Both the position numbers and the translations under genes were made by a program. The notes beneath the pieces were generated by a model. The model saw only the letters and a program-made list of their open reading frames with translations. It was not told where the DNA came from and ran no database searches. Shown in pieces: positions 42,940 through 53,442 of a DNA stretch of 64,000 nt; position 1 is the first letter of the stretch, and each line of letters begins with the position of its first letter. The DNA is from Meandrina meandrites (taxonomy: Eukaryota > Cnidaria > Anthozoa > Scleractinia > Meandrinidae). The stretch spans positions 8,510,001 through 8,574,000 of the forward strand of contig OY855914.1 of NCBI GenBank assembly GCA_963693305.1, written 5' to 3'.

Positions 42940-44076
42940 CTACCCAGGACAAAAGCCGGCCCATTTTTTATTAAATTGATTTAAAGTATTATTCTTAGTG
43001 CAAATGTATTTTTCTGTTTCAAATTTGATTTTGATCTTTATCTTAAAGCCAGCAATGCGTGGAAGAATTTGAGATCTTCTGCAATCCCAGAGGTATAATT
43101 TGGCTATCAACAGGAGATAATTAAGTAGGGGACTTTCTAAATCTACGATTCCCAGTAAAACATCCTTTAAAGTAAGGTGAAAGAATTCGTTTGATAGCGA
43201 GTAGAAGTAAAATTCAAAATCTTTCCAGAAAAGCTTTGTGAATACACAGTCGAAAAGAAGGTGTCTTAAGGTTTCCGGATTGAACTTACAAAAGGAACAT
43301 TTGTCGTCTGCGATAAATCCTATCTTACATAATTTAGTATTAGTATAAAGCATAGAGTTTAGAACCTTATATTGAAAAGCCTTAACATATGCCTCAGAGC
43401 AGATAATGTGCGGCAGGAGAAACGCTTTTTCAAGTTGATCATCGCTTAAGTTGAAATCACGTTTAAGAACTAATGAATAAGTAGAAAATTGTGCTTTTTT
43501 ACTTATAATCAGTGCATAATAGTCTTTCGATTTTTTCGTTAAAATATCAAAACTATTGTTTTTAATAATCAAAGAGGGTGTCGTTTCCCTGAAGGTTTGA
43601 CTATTGTTTTTGGAGTATGATTTTAATTTTAAGTGGGACGGTATTGCGTGTCTGAGACCTGCCCACGCTAAAAAATTTGCCCTTTCAATGTCTTTTACGA
43701 TGATGTGATAAGACTCTGTGGTATTTAAATCGAATCGAAGGTCGGTGACATAATTGACGCCGGACTCAAAAAAAGTTTTGTAGAATATTGGTTTGTTGTC
43801 TATACGAATGTCTTTGTTATTCCATAATATTTCTAGCCATTGTTTCTCTGTAGAAAATGCTTCTCGGAAATCTGCCCACCATTGAAGCAGCTCAGTATAA
43901 AAGTTTGAAGAGATTGGCAGATCTTTTAAATCATAATTGCAAAGAAATAAGAACAGGCCACCGAAACTTTTTAGTATATGTTGCAAGTAGTGCTTCCATG
44001 GGCCATCATTTTCGCTAAAAATTCTCCTTAACCAGGCGAGTCTTAATGATTTAATCATCGTTTCTAAATCAATCAT
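42940..44076 (-). CDS. LINE ORF2, 3' part after a frameshift
   Basis: 378 residues continuing the thumb and C-terminal region of ORF2: KMIDLETMIKSLRLAWLRR at the start, and a terminal zinc-knuckle-like CSFCKFNPETLRHLLFDCVF (CxxC-H-C). It lies in the frame one base off from the upstream part. An added A in the AAAAAA run at about 44091-44096 would connect the two, giving an ORF2 of ~1,240 residues. Confidence 0.85.
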   Translation of the reverse strand: MIDLETMIKSLRLAWLRRIFSENDGPWKHYLQHILKSFGGLFLFLCNYDLKDLPISSNFYTELLQWWADFREAFSTEKQWLEILWNNKDIRIDNKPIFYKTFFESGVNYVTDLRFDLNTTESYHIIVKDIERANFLAWAGLRHAIPSHLKLKSYSKNNSQTFRETTPSLIIKNNSFDILTKKSKDYYALIISKKAQFSTYSLVLKRDFNLSDDQLEKAFLLPHIICSEAYVKAFQYKVLNSMLYTNTKLCKIGFIADDKCSFCKFNPETLRHLLFDCVFTKLFWKDFEFYFYSLSNEFFHLTLKDVLLGIVDLESPLLNYLLLIAKLYLWDCRRSQILPRIAGFKIKIKIKFETEKYICTKNNTLNQFNKKWAGFCPG

Positions 44077-44078
44077 TT

Positions 44079-46658
44079 TTAAACCACTTTTTTATAGTCA
44101 TTTATTGCTGACAAACGTGTGACTTTGTCTACCCCTTTCCATAAAAATTTAAATATCAATCGGTTTAGCTCTTGGATCACTCCCTGGGGGATGGTCAACA
44201 ACGACGACACATAAACAAATTTTGGAATAATTAAGGATTTTATTACGGTTACCTTCCCATAAAGAGAAAGACCCCTTGAAGACCAGATATTTACGAGTTT
44301 TTTAACGCTGTCCAGTTTTTCTATAAAATTTTTCTCTTGCAGTAATTTCGGATCATAAGAGTAATATACACCTAAGGCCTTAATCGGCTCGTCAGGCCAT
44401 TTAATGCCAAGGGGTTTCGTTTTATTTTCTTTCAAAGATCCAATCCACATTCCTTCAGTTTTAGTGGGATTAATTGCCAGACCTGAGAGCTTCTCAAAGT
44501 CAGCTAGCAGTCTGAAAAGAGCTTGAGCCGAGGCGATGTCTGAAAGGACTGCAGTGGTGTCGTCTGCGTATTGAAGCAACTTTGTCTCATTCTTACCGAT
44601 AGCGATACCATTTATCATCGAGTTCTGTCGAATTGCAATAGCCAAAGTTTCAACCGCCAAAACGAAAAGATATGGAGAGAGTGGATCTCCTTGCCTGACT
44701 CCTCTTTCAATTTTAAAATAACTTGAGGTGATACCATTGTTGATAACACAGCTTTGTATGTTTTCAGAGAAAGTCTTTACCCATCGAACGAAATTGGGAC
44801 CGAAATTAAATGCCTCTAAGCAGTTTTGAGGAAAATTCCGTTCCAAGCTATCAAATGCCTTATGAAAATCTATAAAAATCAATAAACCGGGGATGTTTTC
44901 CTTGGCTGTGTAGTCCATTATGTCGAAAATCGATCGTACTGTTTCCCCTGTATAGCGATCCTTTATAAACCCAGTTTGATTATGGTGGATGATGCTTGGC
45001 AAGACATTTTTCATTCTCGTGGCTATAACTTTCGACATGAGTTTTGCATCAACATTTACCAGAGAAATCGGACGCCAGTTTTCCAAAAAGGAGCGGTCTT
45101 TTCCTTTCTTTTCAAGAAGTGTTATGACCGCTTGTTTTTGAGAGCATGACATTTCACCCTTTTCAAAGCATTCGTTTGCACATTGAATGAAAGGTTCACT
45201 AATTAATGACCAAAATTTTTTATAAAATTCGATGGGGATTCCATCATTCCCAGTAGTTTTATTGTTTTGAAAACTGTCCAAGAGCAAAACACATTCTTCT
45301 GTAGTAATTTCACCTTCACATGATATCTTCTGTTCCTCCAGAAGTTTAGGAATATTCAGATCATTTAAGAAAGCTGCGATCGCATTTAAATTGTCTGTAT
45401 TCCTAAATTTGCTCGTGTACAGTTCTTGATAAAAGCGTCGTTGTTCAGAGAGAATATTTGACGGATCCGTAGAAATTGAACCATTGATATCTAATTTCCT
45501 CATATGCTTTTTAATATGGTTTCGTTTTTCTAGATTTAAAAAATATTTGGTACTTTTCTCACCGTGCTCGTGCCAACGCGCTCGTGCACGAATAATTATT
45601 CGTTTAACTTTTTCTTTGTAAAATAGTTCCAGCGTATCTTTAGCAGCATTAAGAATAGTTGCATTTAAATCAGTTGGGTCCGCTTCGAAAATATTCTTTG
45701 CTTTGGTGTATTTTTCTTGAAGAATTTTCTCTCTTTCATTTCTTTCTCGTGCTTTTCTTTTCGAATACTGAATTGAATGAATTCTTATATTGTACTTTAA
45801 CCAATCCCAAACGCTTCGACTTTCCGACAATTCATCACGACCTTCAGCTGACCAAACTGGTATTCTCTCTTCGATATCTTTTACATAGTCCTCGTCATCC
45901 AAAAGGGAACAATTCAATTTCCAAAAACCGGGACCTTTAAGGTCATTTAGTGTGTTAACAAGCTTAAGAGAAATTGCTGCATGATCCGTTCTGACTGCTG
46001 GAATAATATCTGCTGTTTTTACTAAGTCATGAAGCGAGTTTGAAATCAGCCAGAAATCCAAGCGACAAAAAATCAGAGGAGAAGTTTGACTCCACGTGAA
46101 ACTTTTTTTTGTAGGGTTCTTAACTCTCCATATATCTACAAGATCTAGTTCTTCTTGTAGGCTCTCAATAGTGTCTACAACTGATTTTCTTGGAGTAAAG
46201 TGACCTCTCTTCTTATCAAGAACTGGATTTAGGGGACAATTGAAATCTCCACCTATGATAATATTTTCTTCTTCATCCAAGTTATTCCTTCGCAAAGTCA
46301 TAAGTACATTATTAAGAAAGTTTACAATATCTTTGTCTTTGTTGGGCGCGTAAATGTTAATCAAAACATACATTTTGTCTTCGAACTCTGCTTTGAGAAT
46401 GACATACCGTCCCAAAGGGTCCGCAATTTTAGAATGAATTATACAATCAACACCTTTATCAACAAGAATTGCTACGCCACATGAACTAGAGCTGCCATGT
46501 GACATAACAATCTCACCTCCCCATTCATTTTTCCAGCGCGTTTCCGAGTCTTTTTTTGAATGGGTTTCTTGTAAGAAAATAAAATCTGCCTTCTGTTTTC
46601 GACACCAAGTAAAGATCGTTTTCCTTTTCTTAAAGATACCTATGCCCCTTACATTCAA
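44079..46658 (-). CDS. LINE ORF2, 5' part: APE endonuclease and reverse transcriptase
   Basis: 859 residues. Endonuclease at ~1-230: NVRGIG, FLQETHSKKD, IGGDFNCPLN, RLDFWLIS and RTDHAAISLKL. RT at ~430-760: NNKTTGNDGIPIEFYKKFW, LENWRPISLVNVDAK, IFIDFHKAFDSLERN, RGVRQGDPLSPYLF and the catalytic LLQYADDTTAVL. The enzyme nicks target DNA and copies the element RNA in place. Its frame runs into a stop right after the shifted A-run, so the C-terminal part is lost in this reading. Confidence 0.9.
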   Translation of the reverse strand: MNVRGIGIFKKRKTIFTWCRKQKADFIFLQETHSKKDSETRWKNEWGGEIVMSHGSSSSCGVAILVDKGVDCIIHSKIADPLGRYVILKAEFEDKMYVLINIYAPNKDKDIVNFLNNVLMTLRRNNLDEEENIIIGGDFNCPLNPVLDKKRGHFTPRKSVVDTIESLQEELDLVDIWRVKNPTKKSFTWSQTSPLIFCRLDFWLISNSLHDLVKTADIIPAVRTDHAAISLKLVNTLNDLKGPGFWKLNCSLLDDEDYVKDIEERIPVWSAEGRDELSESRSVWDWLKYNIRIHSIQYSKRKARERNEREKILQEKYTKAKNIFEADPTDLNATILNAAKDTLELFYKEKVKRIIIRARARWHEHGEKSTKYFLNLEKRNHIKKHMRKLDINGSISTDPSNILSEQRRFYQELYTSKFRNTDNLNAIAAFLNDLNIPKLLEEQKISCEGEITTEECVLLLDSFQNNKTTGNDGIPIEFYKKFWSLISEPFIQCANECFEKGEMSCSQKQAVITLLEKKGKDRSFLENWRPISLVNVDAKLMSKVIATRMKNVLPSIIHHNQTGFIKDRYTGETVRSIFDIMDYTAKENIPGLLIFIDFHKAFDSLERNFPQNCLEAFNFGPNFVRWVKTFSENIQSCVINNGITSSYFKIERGVRQGDPLSPYLFVLAVETLAIAIRQNSMINGIAIGKNETKLLQYADDTTAVLSDIASAQALFRLLADFEKLSGLAINPTKTEGMWIGSLKENKTKPLGIKWPDEPIKALGVYYSYDPKLLQEKNFIEKLDSVKKLVNIWSSRGLSLYGKVTVIKSLIIPKFVYVSSLLTIPQGVIQELNRLIFKFLWKGVDKVTRLSAINDYKKVV

Positions 46659-47104
46659 CGAAATTAGCTTACAATTACTAATGTTTTCTCGGCGAAGAAT
46701 AGAGACGTCTCTGGGATCGCAGAAGAAAAAGAGGGAAGATTGTGTATATTGATTAGAAAGCGCTGACCTAGGTTTTTGTAGTTAATACAATTAAATAGTG
46801 GTAGCTGTAAGAAACCGAATATTGCGATTTGCATATCGGCAAAACAAGGAACAGAATATTTGAGCAGTAAATGTTCGAAAAAACTATGTAAATACGATAA
46901 AAACAGAGACGGCAAAGACTAACATATACATATACAAGTACACTGATTAAATTACACATAAAATATACTTAATCTGGGACCCGCTCCAGCCAAGACACTT
47001 CTAGTATTTTTGTAGCGGTAAGCCTGACGGCAGTCGATGATTAAATGTTGACAGTTATTTACCTGGTCTGTATCTTTGGCCATCGATGTAAAGTTTGTCA
47101 TAAA
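46659..47104 (-). other. Spacer between LINE ORF1 and ORF2
   Basis: Non-coding except its first ~60 nt (47045-47104), which hold the displaced end of ORF1 (KLIYDKLYIDGQRYRPGK, then stop) in another frame. Confidence 0.7.
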
Positions 47105-47857
47105 TCAGCTTTGTATTCTGCCCATTTTTTTCGCATCCTTCATTACTTTAATTAGTTCTTTCCGTACTTCAACGATTTCGGGTGGAAAATCCTGTGAAAT
47201 TCCATAAGTGGTACCAGCCAAAAGACGAGCTTTGGAGAGTATTCGTTCCTTATCCTTGTGAAAACTGAACTTTGCGATAATCGGTCGCGGCTTCTGGTCG
47301 TCCCTCATCTTACCAAGGCGATGAGCCCTTTCGATGGATATCTCGCTGACCTCTTCTTCCATATTTAGATTCTGTTCCAGAAAGTTGTATACCAAAGTCT
47401 CCGATGTTGCACTAGATTCATGGCGTTCTTCAGGAATATTATAGAAGATAAGATTGTTTCGCCTACTGTGACTTTCTAACTTTATCGCACGCTCTTTTTC
47501 GAGGCGGGAAGTTTTGGCCAGTTCGCTGACACTTTCCGTTAGCTGTGATAATGACTTTTGTTGAGCGTCCACTTGTTCGGTTAACGATTTTATGGTTGTA
47601 TGTGCGAATTCTAGGCTTGCTTTTAGATCCGCGTTTTCCTTTTCTAAGACTTGTTGTTTCTCTTTGATTTCCTCGATGTCTTGAATTCGTGCTAACGCGA
47701 TGTCGAGTTTACGATTTATCTCTGCGAGGGCTTCGGCCATGTTGGCTTCGGTGCTGACGCTGCATTCATCATCTGTCTGTGACCCTCTTGTTTTTCGTTT
47801 TCCTTTTCGACTTGACTCCTGACTTGATTCTGCGTTGTCCCCCTCCGCTTCTGACAT
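47105..47857 (-). CDS. LINE ORF1: coiled-coil RNA-binding protein
   Basis: The start is taken at 47857 (MSEAEGDNAESSQ); an upstream in-frame extension to 48010 looks non-protein-like. A KRKTR-type basic patch is followed by a long coiled coil (~residues 45-125), then an RRM-like part (SRRNNLIFYNIPEERHESS, RAHRLGKMRDDQKPRPIIAK) and the start of the C-terminal domain. This is the ORF1p layout of L1/Tx1 elements, which coats the element RNA. It ends early because one A is missing from an A7 run near 47124-47130; the proper end lies in the next frame. Confidence 0.85.
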   Translation of the reverse strand: MSEAEGDNAESSQESSRKGKRKTRGSQTDDECSVSTEANMAEALAEINRKLDIALARIQDIEEIKEKQQVLEKENADLKASLEFAHTTIKSLTEQVDAQQKSLSQLTESVSELAKTSRLEKERAIKLESHSRRNNLIFYNIPEERHESSATSETLVYNFLEQNLNMEEEVSEISIERAHRLGKMRDDQKPRPIIAKFSFHKDKERILSKARLLAGTTYGISQDFPPEIVEVRKELIKVMKDAKKMGRIQS

Positions 47858-48040
47858 TGTTGTAGTGATTTGTGCCCTGACCAATGGAGCAGTAATTCTA
47901 GGCCATTGGATCGAAAAATACAGAGCTCGAAGAAAAGCGTCTGTTCGCCACGGAAGCTCGTCCCAAACTCCCATTACTACGACTACTACCACGCGAAACC
48001 TTAATATCACATCTTATGAATTCCACTGAATTCCACTGAC

Positions 48041-48252
48041 TAAGAGACAATCTCGTTACAATGATCACAACCTCAAATAGTTAAAATGAACAATTGTTGT
48101 AATTCTTTCATCTTGTTTTTGTGTTATTTTCTATTTTACTAGTTATCTTAGTTAATGAATTTTAATTCATTAAAATAAGTAATTAAAGTAGCTTTTGCAA
48201 TACTGCTAATCTTATGTAGTCATGCAAATAAAGCTTGTTGTTGTTGTTGAAT
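48041..48252 (+). repeat. LINE-like 3' end with (TTG)n tail
   Basis: AT-rich sequence ends in GCAAATAAAGCTTGTTGTTGTTGTTGAA. A polyadenylation-like signal followed by a trinucleotide repeat resembles the 3' end of a plus-strand non-LTR element. No ORF. Confidence 0.45.
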
Positions 48253-49919
48253 CTATTAAAAGTTGTAAGCCTAAAGCTTGTGAACTTTGAAATTCATTTT
48301 CTCAGGTTCTGTTAAGAAATTGTTTTACCAAAATTATTTACACTTTATTGCAAACGTTTGTGGTTACTGCTTCATATATCTTATCAAAAGAAATCTTTTC
48401 TAACAACACTAAACATCGAAAACAAATTTCGAAGTTCTACTGAATTCTACAAAATCACTTAAAAGACGATTTTACAAAATGACTAAACGTAAGATTTTGC
48501 CTACAGGGGGGTAGCGACCATATACGCACGTACGCACGTGCTAACCTACAGAAATCTAAAAAAATATACATTTTTAGCGAAGAGCATCTTTTTTGCCGGA
48601 CAGGGTTTTTCTCACTACGTTACCGAGATTTTGTGATATTACTTATGATTAATTACACTATTCAGTCTAATACGGAAGTTCAAAACCCAGTCATCACTAT
48701 GCAAATAACAAAATGAATTAAACAAAAACAAAACAGATCAAAATCCACCAATCGCAACACAGAGACTTGACCTTTTTAACACCTTGGACTGAGAGGTGTG
48801 CAGCGTGAAACGCAATCATCTAAGTTTTGGACTTCAGAGTTCACGTATCTTTGACCATCCACTGAAACCCAGGGCTACAAAGAAGTGGGAAGAGAAGGGA
48901 GGTGTTTTGAGTTTTGAGAATGAGAAGCCTTAGACTTTAGTCGAGAACCTCGATTTCACAAGGCAGGCATATATATGGCCCTGATCACTTGATCTGCTCA
49001 CGTATCCTGTGTTAACCTGCTGAACGCAGTTTTAGTGGCATGAAGAGATTAAAACCTCTCCACGCAGCACTATGAGTGCGGAGAGGTTATCCGCCCTGGC
49101 AACTCTCCACATTGATAAGCATAAGGCGAGATGTCGACATTGACAATGTGGTTTTGAAATTTGCCCGTCTGAAGGGGAGACGTTTTTCTCTTTGCTTGTA
49201 AACACTGGAAAACACTGTTAAAACCTACTAGTAATTGTCCCAAAGGCTGACACTTACACAAGATAAGTGACTTACTTATTACTGAACGTTTTTCCAGGTT
49301 CTGATTTTTGTAACTGTCCCAGGAAATCGTGGGAAATAGCATTTCCTAGACTTGTTCGTTCTCGCGCTTCGCGCTCACTGTCTCGCTTCGCGCGCTGTTA
49401 GCTCAACTTGTAGGCAAGTCTAAGCATTTCCGAGCCCCTAAAAAATAATAATTTTCTCGCGGGCACCCCCAGCGGCTCGCGCTTAAATTAGTTTTTCTTG
49501 CATACTCCACGAAAAATGCACCCTACTCCAATGGCCTTCCCTCGTCCGTGAAGTACCCAATGCATTGCTACATTCGCCTTCTCATTTCAATAAATCGCCG
49601 CAGTAACTGGCAAGAGAACGCGATCATTTTCTTGCGCCATATTCAGTCCAGTCGGTGCTCACTGCGGTGTGTTCCTGTTTCCCGCCAATTTTGCTTAGTA
49701 TATGTCCCTAGTAACCGAGAGTGAATTCATAACTCATACCCTTACTCCAGTTCAACGATAGCCTGCAATCATTGGAAATAGGGAGTAAAAAAAAACATTC
49801 ATTGACAACATGGGTGCAGAGACAATATCACGAGATGATTTCCTTTAACGTTGTTTATTTCAATTTTATTTGTCTTCCCTTTAACAGAGTTTTGTTCCCG
49901 TAATCCCCAAAACTGTTTT
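48253..49919. other. Intergenic sequence, no gene recognised
   Basis: A hairpin lies at 49052-49089 (AACCTCTCCACGCAGCAC ... GTGCGGAGAGGTT). A GCGCTTCGCGC-rich piece lies at 49345-49410, inside partly inverted TAGACTTG / CAAGTCTA ends. Otherwise unremarkable. Confidence 0.5.
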
Positions 49920-50151
49920 ATGTTTCTTGTTCTTCACCCCAAAGTACTTAGACGCTTTACACGAACTAACGGACAGATACAACCAACGCATACATTCAAG
50001 CATTCAAATGGCCCCCGCCGACGGGAACAACTACAATGCCGAGGTGGTTTGGGAAAGGTTGTCCAAACCTACAGTCCCGTTGAACCCTTACAGATTTCAA
50101 TCGGAGGATTTCGTCAGAACCACAAAGTTGCTAAGGAAGGAGAAGAAATGA
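49920..50151 (+). pseudogene. Integrase C-terminal fragment (Polinton- or LTR-like)
   Basis: About 74 residues: KYLDALHELTDRYNQRIHSS, IQMAPADGNNYNAEVVWERL and PYRFQSEDFVRTTKLLRKE. This is the end of an rve integrase catalytic domain plus its C-terminal SH3-like region, as in Polinton-type or retroelement integrases. No D,D residues of the core remain. A stop follows and the next ~110 bp read on in another frame. A short relic with no neighbouring element genes. Confidence 0.65.
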
Positions 50152-50264
50152 GGCGCGTTCGATTTCAAGAGCGCCAAAGGGGCGTGGACACGAGCCGTAT
50201 ACACCGGGGAGGGTTCCAGGGGTTCTGGACCCGCCCTCCCTTTGGTCTACGACATCGACTATAA

Positions 50265-50544
50265 TTTTAAGAGCAAAAAATTATCGCAACCCTCTTTCTA
50301 AACTTTGATTTTGAAGAAAAAAAAATTAATTTAAAGCATCGCATGCCATATCATGGGTCACAATATTAAGGCGGGGGTGAACGTGAATTCGAGTGAAATT
50401 TTAAGAGGGTTAAAGAAGGGAGAAAAGAAAGAAAATTATTTTGGAAACATCACCAGACAGTTGACCCCAACGCACGAGCACCCCAGGTTGTCAGGGGACT
50501 GTTTGGGTGTCCATCTACTAATTTTTAACTTCAAATTCTAATTT
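50265..50544. other. Intergenic sequence
   Basis: Nothing recognised. Confidence 0.4.
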
Positions 50545-50546
50545 TA

Positions 50547-50890
50547 CAGTGCGGACACTCGAACCATGAACGCTATGGCTTTTTTTCACTTTATTTGTAC
50601 TTTTTTCACTTACTTTGTAGTTATTTTTTACATTTTCCCAGAACCAACCAATCACATCTGTGAACCGAAGCAATGGCACAGACAGTTTTTCTCCTGTTTT
50701 CCGTGTTTTTGTCCGACGCAACGTTTGACACGCTTTTCGGAGGAAAAAAGGGGGAAAAATGTCTCGGCCGTTCGATCGCCTTGCAGCTGTCATTGGCTAG
50801 TTCTAAAAAAAAGTAATAAAAGAAGTGATAAAAAAGTACAAATAAAGTGAAAATAACGCCTTGGCGTTCATGGTTCGAGTGTCCGCACTG
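50547..50890. mobile_element. TA-flanked 344-bp MITE
   Basis: Termini CAGTGCGGACACTCGAACCA and its complement (33-bp arms, 1-2 mismatches), with TA on both sides (50545-50546, 50891-50892). Farther in, a second pair of arms (CTTTATTTGTACTTTTTTCA / complement, 50588-50640 and 50800-50850) makes most of the element self-complementary. Tc1/mariner- or pogo-like; non-coding. Confidence 0.85.
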
Positions 50891-50892
50891 TA

Positions 50893-51594
50893 AGATCACA
50901 TTCAATCTAAAATATTTCTTATTTCTCCAAATGTTACTAATCCTTTGAAAAAAACTATCTCTTCCCAAACATCCCCAAAAATTTACAAAACACTGCTAAA
51001 CATAGCTTTGTGAAATGAGCATAGAGTTTCTGGATTACTTGAAACGCGGACGAGATATTTGCATTAAACCCAAGTTTAGCGGTGGAAAAACAGGCTTCAG
51101 GTGTACCCCCGCCTTAAAAGGATTCTTAAAACGTGGACAGATCGTACAGTATTTCATGAAGTATGTAATGTATCCAACAACTATTACTGTAACTAGTAAC
51201 TTATCCGGCCATTTAATGCTATTAAAATCTCTTCAGGAATCGAGATTTGCAATCCCCTCTTAGAAATTCTACGTGGGATTATTGAAAATTTGTGCTCCGA
51301 ATTAAGGAAAAGCCAATTCTGAGGACCTAAAATACAAAACTTTTCCGGTCAAAAAAAGAATTTTTTTCGGGCAGAGCATGTCCCCGGACCCCTCCTAGTA
51401 AGGAGCGCCTCTGGCGCTCGATTGTCAATCGGGCCAGCAATGATACCTAATAACCCCTCTATACAAAAAGGCTGGCAACGCCCCTGTACACGGTGGTGCG
51501 GGGTTAATTATTGCACGGTAGAAGATTAGCAACGTCATAAGAAGCTAAGCTGATCAGTATCGAGTCTTCATCAAACGTTTAACCTTCTGCAAGG
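50893..51594. other. Intergenic sequence; start of gene B 3' homology
   Basis: 51229-51341 repeats 8697-8815 (shared ATCGAGATTTGCAATCCCCT). No gene recognised in the rest. Confidence 0.5.
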
Positions 51595-52505
51595 GAACCT
51601 GGTTTAATCTCGGTTATTGTATCTGAATTACAATAAACTATACTCTAATATTGATGTCATTTACAATAAACAATCTCTGGTCTATAAAATATATCTGTGA
51701 AAAAAATACAATTATATGTACAAATGTTTACAAAAGATTAACATTTTAAAATGCTTAAGATAGCAGAATTGAATACAAACATTTTGTTTAATTATTTAGC
51801 CTGTGTACAACCGTCCCGCTCCACTCAGAAAAATCGGGGATCCCCGATTTTTTTTAGGGAAGCGGGACGGCTGTACACAGGCTATAATTTTTTAGTTACT
51901 AATTATTGCTGTACCTACAAAATGTGTTCGAGAAATACAACTTCTTTTAAAACTATCATGTTTTAGTTCACTGGGAACGTCCGATATTGACTATCAACTT
52001 TAATTTATGTCGTCCAGACGACTTTTCTGTATTTGGTTCGTAATAAATTATTTGCTGTCAAATGATTCATAGATAGATAGACAGCACTATATATTTACAA
52101 TAAATATCAATCTTCTAATCCAAAATAAATTTGCTATTCTAATATAATAACTTACAATTTACTATTCTAAATCTAAAACTGTCAATTCATTTATTGTACA
52201 CTGATATCGATTTCAAAGCGAAATTCATCAGTAAGGGCCGTGAGGGGTAAAGGCAATGATTCCTCAGAAAGTAATTTTAATGAAACAGTTAATTCTTAAA
52301 TGAAACAAACGAACGTAAATTTCTGTGGACGACTGAAAGAGAGCTGGAGCTCTTGAATTGAAGAAGACGTAATTGCTGAGGTCACTGCACTTCAACATTA
52401 ATCTGCTGAAATAAGAAAAAATTATTGTGTAAGTAACATACCAGACATGCGGAATCTACGCCACATCAGAGGAACAGAAACTGGTTTATTCTTTAAAGAA
52501 TATTT
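51595..52505. repeat. 3' flank of gene B, homologous to 9741-10550
   Basis: The collinear counterpart of the gene A flank, with an extra hairpin inserted at 51799-51884. It includes the minus-strand AATAAA at 52485-52490, ~60 nt after the gene B stop. Confidence 0.85.
51799..51884. repeat. 86-bp hairpin in the gene B flank
   Basis: AGCCTGTGTACAACCGTCCC pairs with GGGACGGCTGTACACAGGCT, and the centre AATCGGGGATCCCCGATT is itself palindromic. Absent from the corresponding A flank, so it was inserted after the duplication or lost in A. Confidence 0.85.
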
Positions 52506-52548
52506 TTACTTTTTTTTTGACAAATACGAGTGACATGTAATGACAGAT

Positions 52549-52938
52549 TTATTCATAACATCCGATATAAAAGGAGAAATATCTCAGTGAATTCAATACC
52601 TGGAAGACATGACATGATCGATATACACGACCAACAGACAGACCTACTGAGATGTACTGAGCTATACCTTGTATTGCAGGTTGAAGACTAACGTAGTGTA
52701 GCTCATGAACATGCCCCAGTACAAGTGGCTTGGTACTGTCAACAGCACGATCAGGCCTGATAGTAAGGTCACCGTGATGTGGCAGACTGCTGATGACGTC
52801 AATGCATGTTTCATAGCAGTTTGCTGCAGCATAGAGAATCACGTGATCTCCCCAAGTGCCATCTTGCTGCATGTTTGTGAGGTAATCATCCCATGATCGA
52901 TATCCATGGACAAAGTTAAACAGATCTGTTCCATCCAG
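52549..52938 (-). CDS. Gene B last exon: OTU domain, C-terminal half
   Basis: A 130-codon exon including the stop, phase 0, acceptor CTTGCAG|. It has LFNFVHGYRSWDDYLTNMQQ, then TWGDHVILYAAANCYETCID and LGHVHELHYVSLQP. The W-G-D-x-x-x-L block and the HYVSL strand with the catalytic His are standard for OTU cysteine proteases, which cleave ubiquitin chains. An alternative donor after LQPAIQ (|GTATAG) could lead to another exon, but none is seen before the shared polyadenylation signal. Confidence 0.8.
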   Translation of the reverse strand: MDGTDLFNFVHGYRSWDDYLTNMQQDGTWGDHVILYAAANCYETCIDVISSLPHHGDLTIRPDRAVDSTKPLVLGHVHELHYVSLQPAIQGIAQYISVGLSVGRVYRSCHVFQVLNSLRYFSFYIGCYE

Positions 52939-52978
52939 CTGCAAGAAGATTAAAAAACAATTTTACTTGAAGTGGAAT

Positions 52979-53345
52979 ATACAGTAGAACCTCTATTAGG
53001 CGACCACCCTCGGGGAAATGGCAAGTGGCCACTTAATAGAGGTTGGTCGCTTATCAGAAATTAGAATAAGACCTTTTAGAAAGGTCGCGTTATTTCGATA
53101 CAAAATGGCGTGAAAAGAAATCACAGAGTCAATATGAAGACGACAGTAAGCCTGTGTTTGAATGATTTTATCAGCCGTCACTTTCCTATTAGACTCTGGT
53201 CAGTCCGAACTTGTTGAAAACAAAGCCAAACATCGTATATGACATTCTTGCTGACCGCTAAATAGGGGGCAAAAACAATAGAAGAACGCTCATGAGGACG
53301 GCAGAAAGGTTGCCGCGGCCGCTTAATAGAGATGGCCTCCTACAG
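52979..53345. mobile_element. TA-CAGT MITE in the OTU intron
   Basis: Same family as 13735-13979: it starts TACAGTAGAACCTCTATTAG and ends with a diverged complement (CTTAATAGAGATGG...CTACAG). It shares an internal TCAGCCGTCACTTTC with the copy at 54919. Confidence 0.7.
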
Positions 53346-53442
53346 CTGAAAGTGGTTTTATTTACAGTATTATACTGACAATAGCTTCGGGACTTTAGTA
53401 ACTGGCCTGTATCTACACTGCATTTACAAGCACCAGACTTAC

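Larger units (their letters stand above)
42704..48040 (-). mobile_element. Nearly complete L1/Tx1-like LINE
   Basis: From 5' to 3' on the minus strand: leader, ORF1 (47857-47105), a short spacer, ORF2 (46658-42940, one frameshift), a short 3' UTR and an AAATA/TAAA-type tail (42706-42742). Two ORFs with an APE endonuclease and RT are the L1/Tx1 layout. Both ORFs look damaged only by single-base losses in A-runs. No clear target duplication was found, so the 5' border is approximate. Confidence 0.8.
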
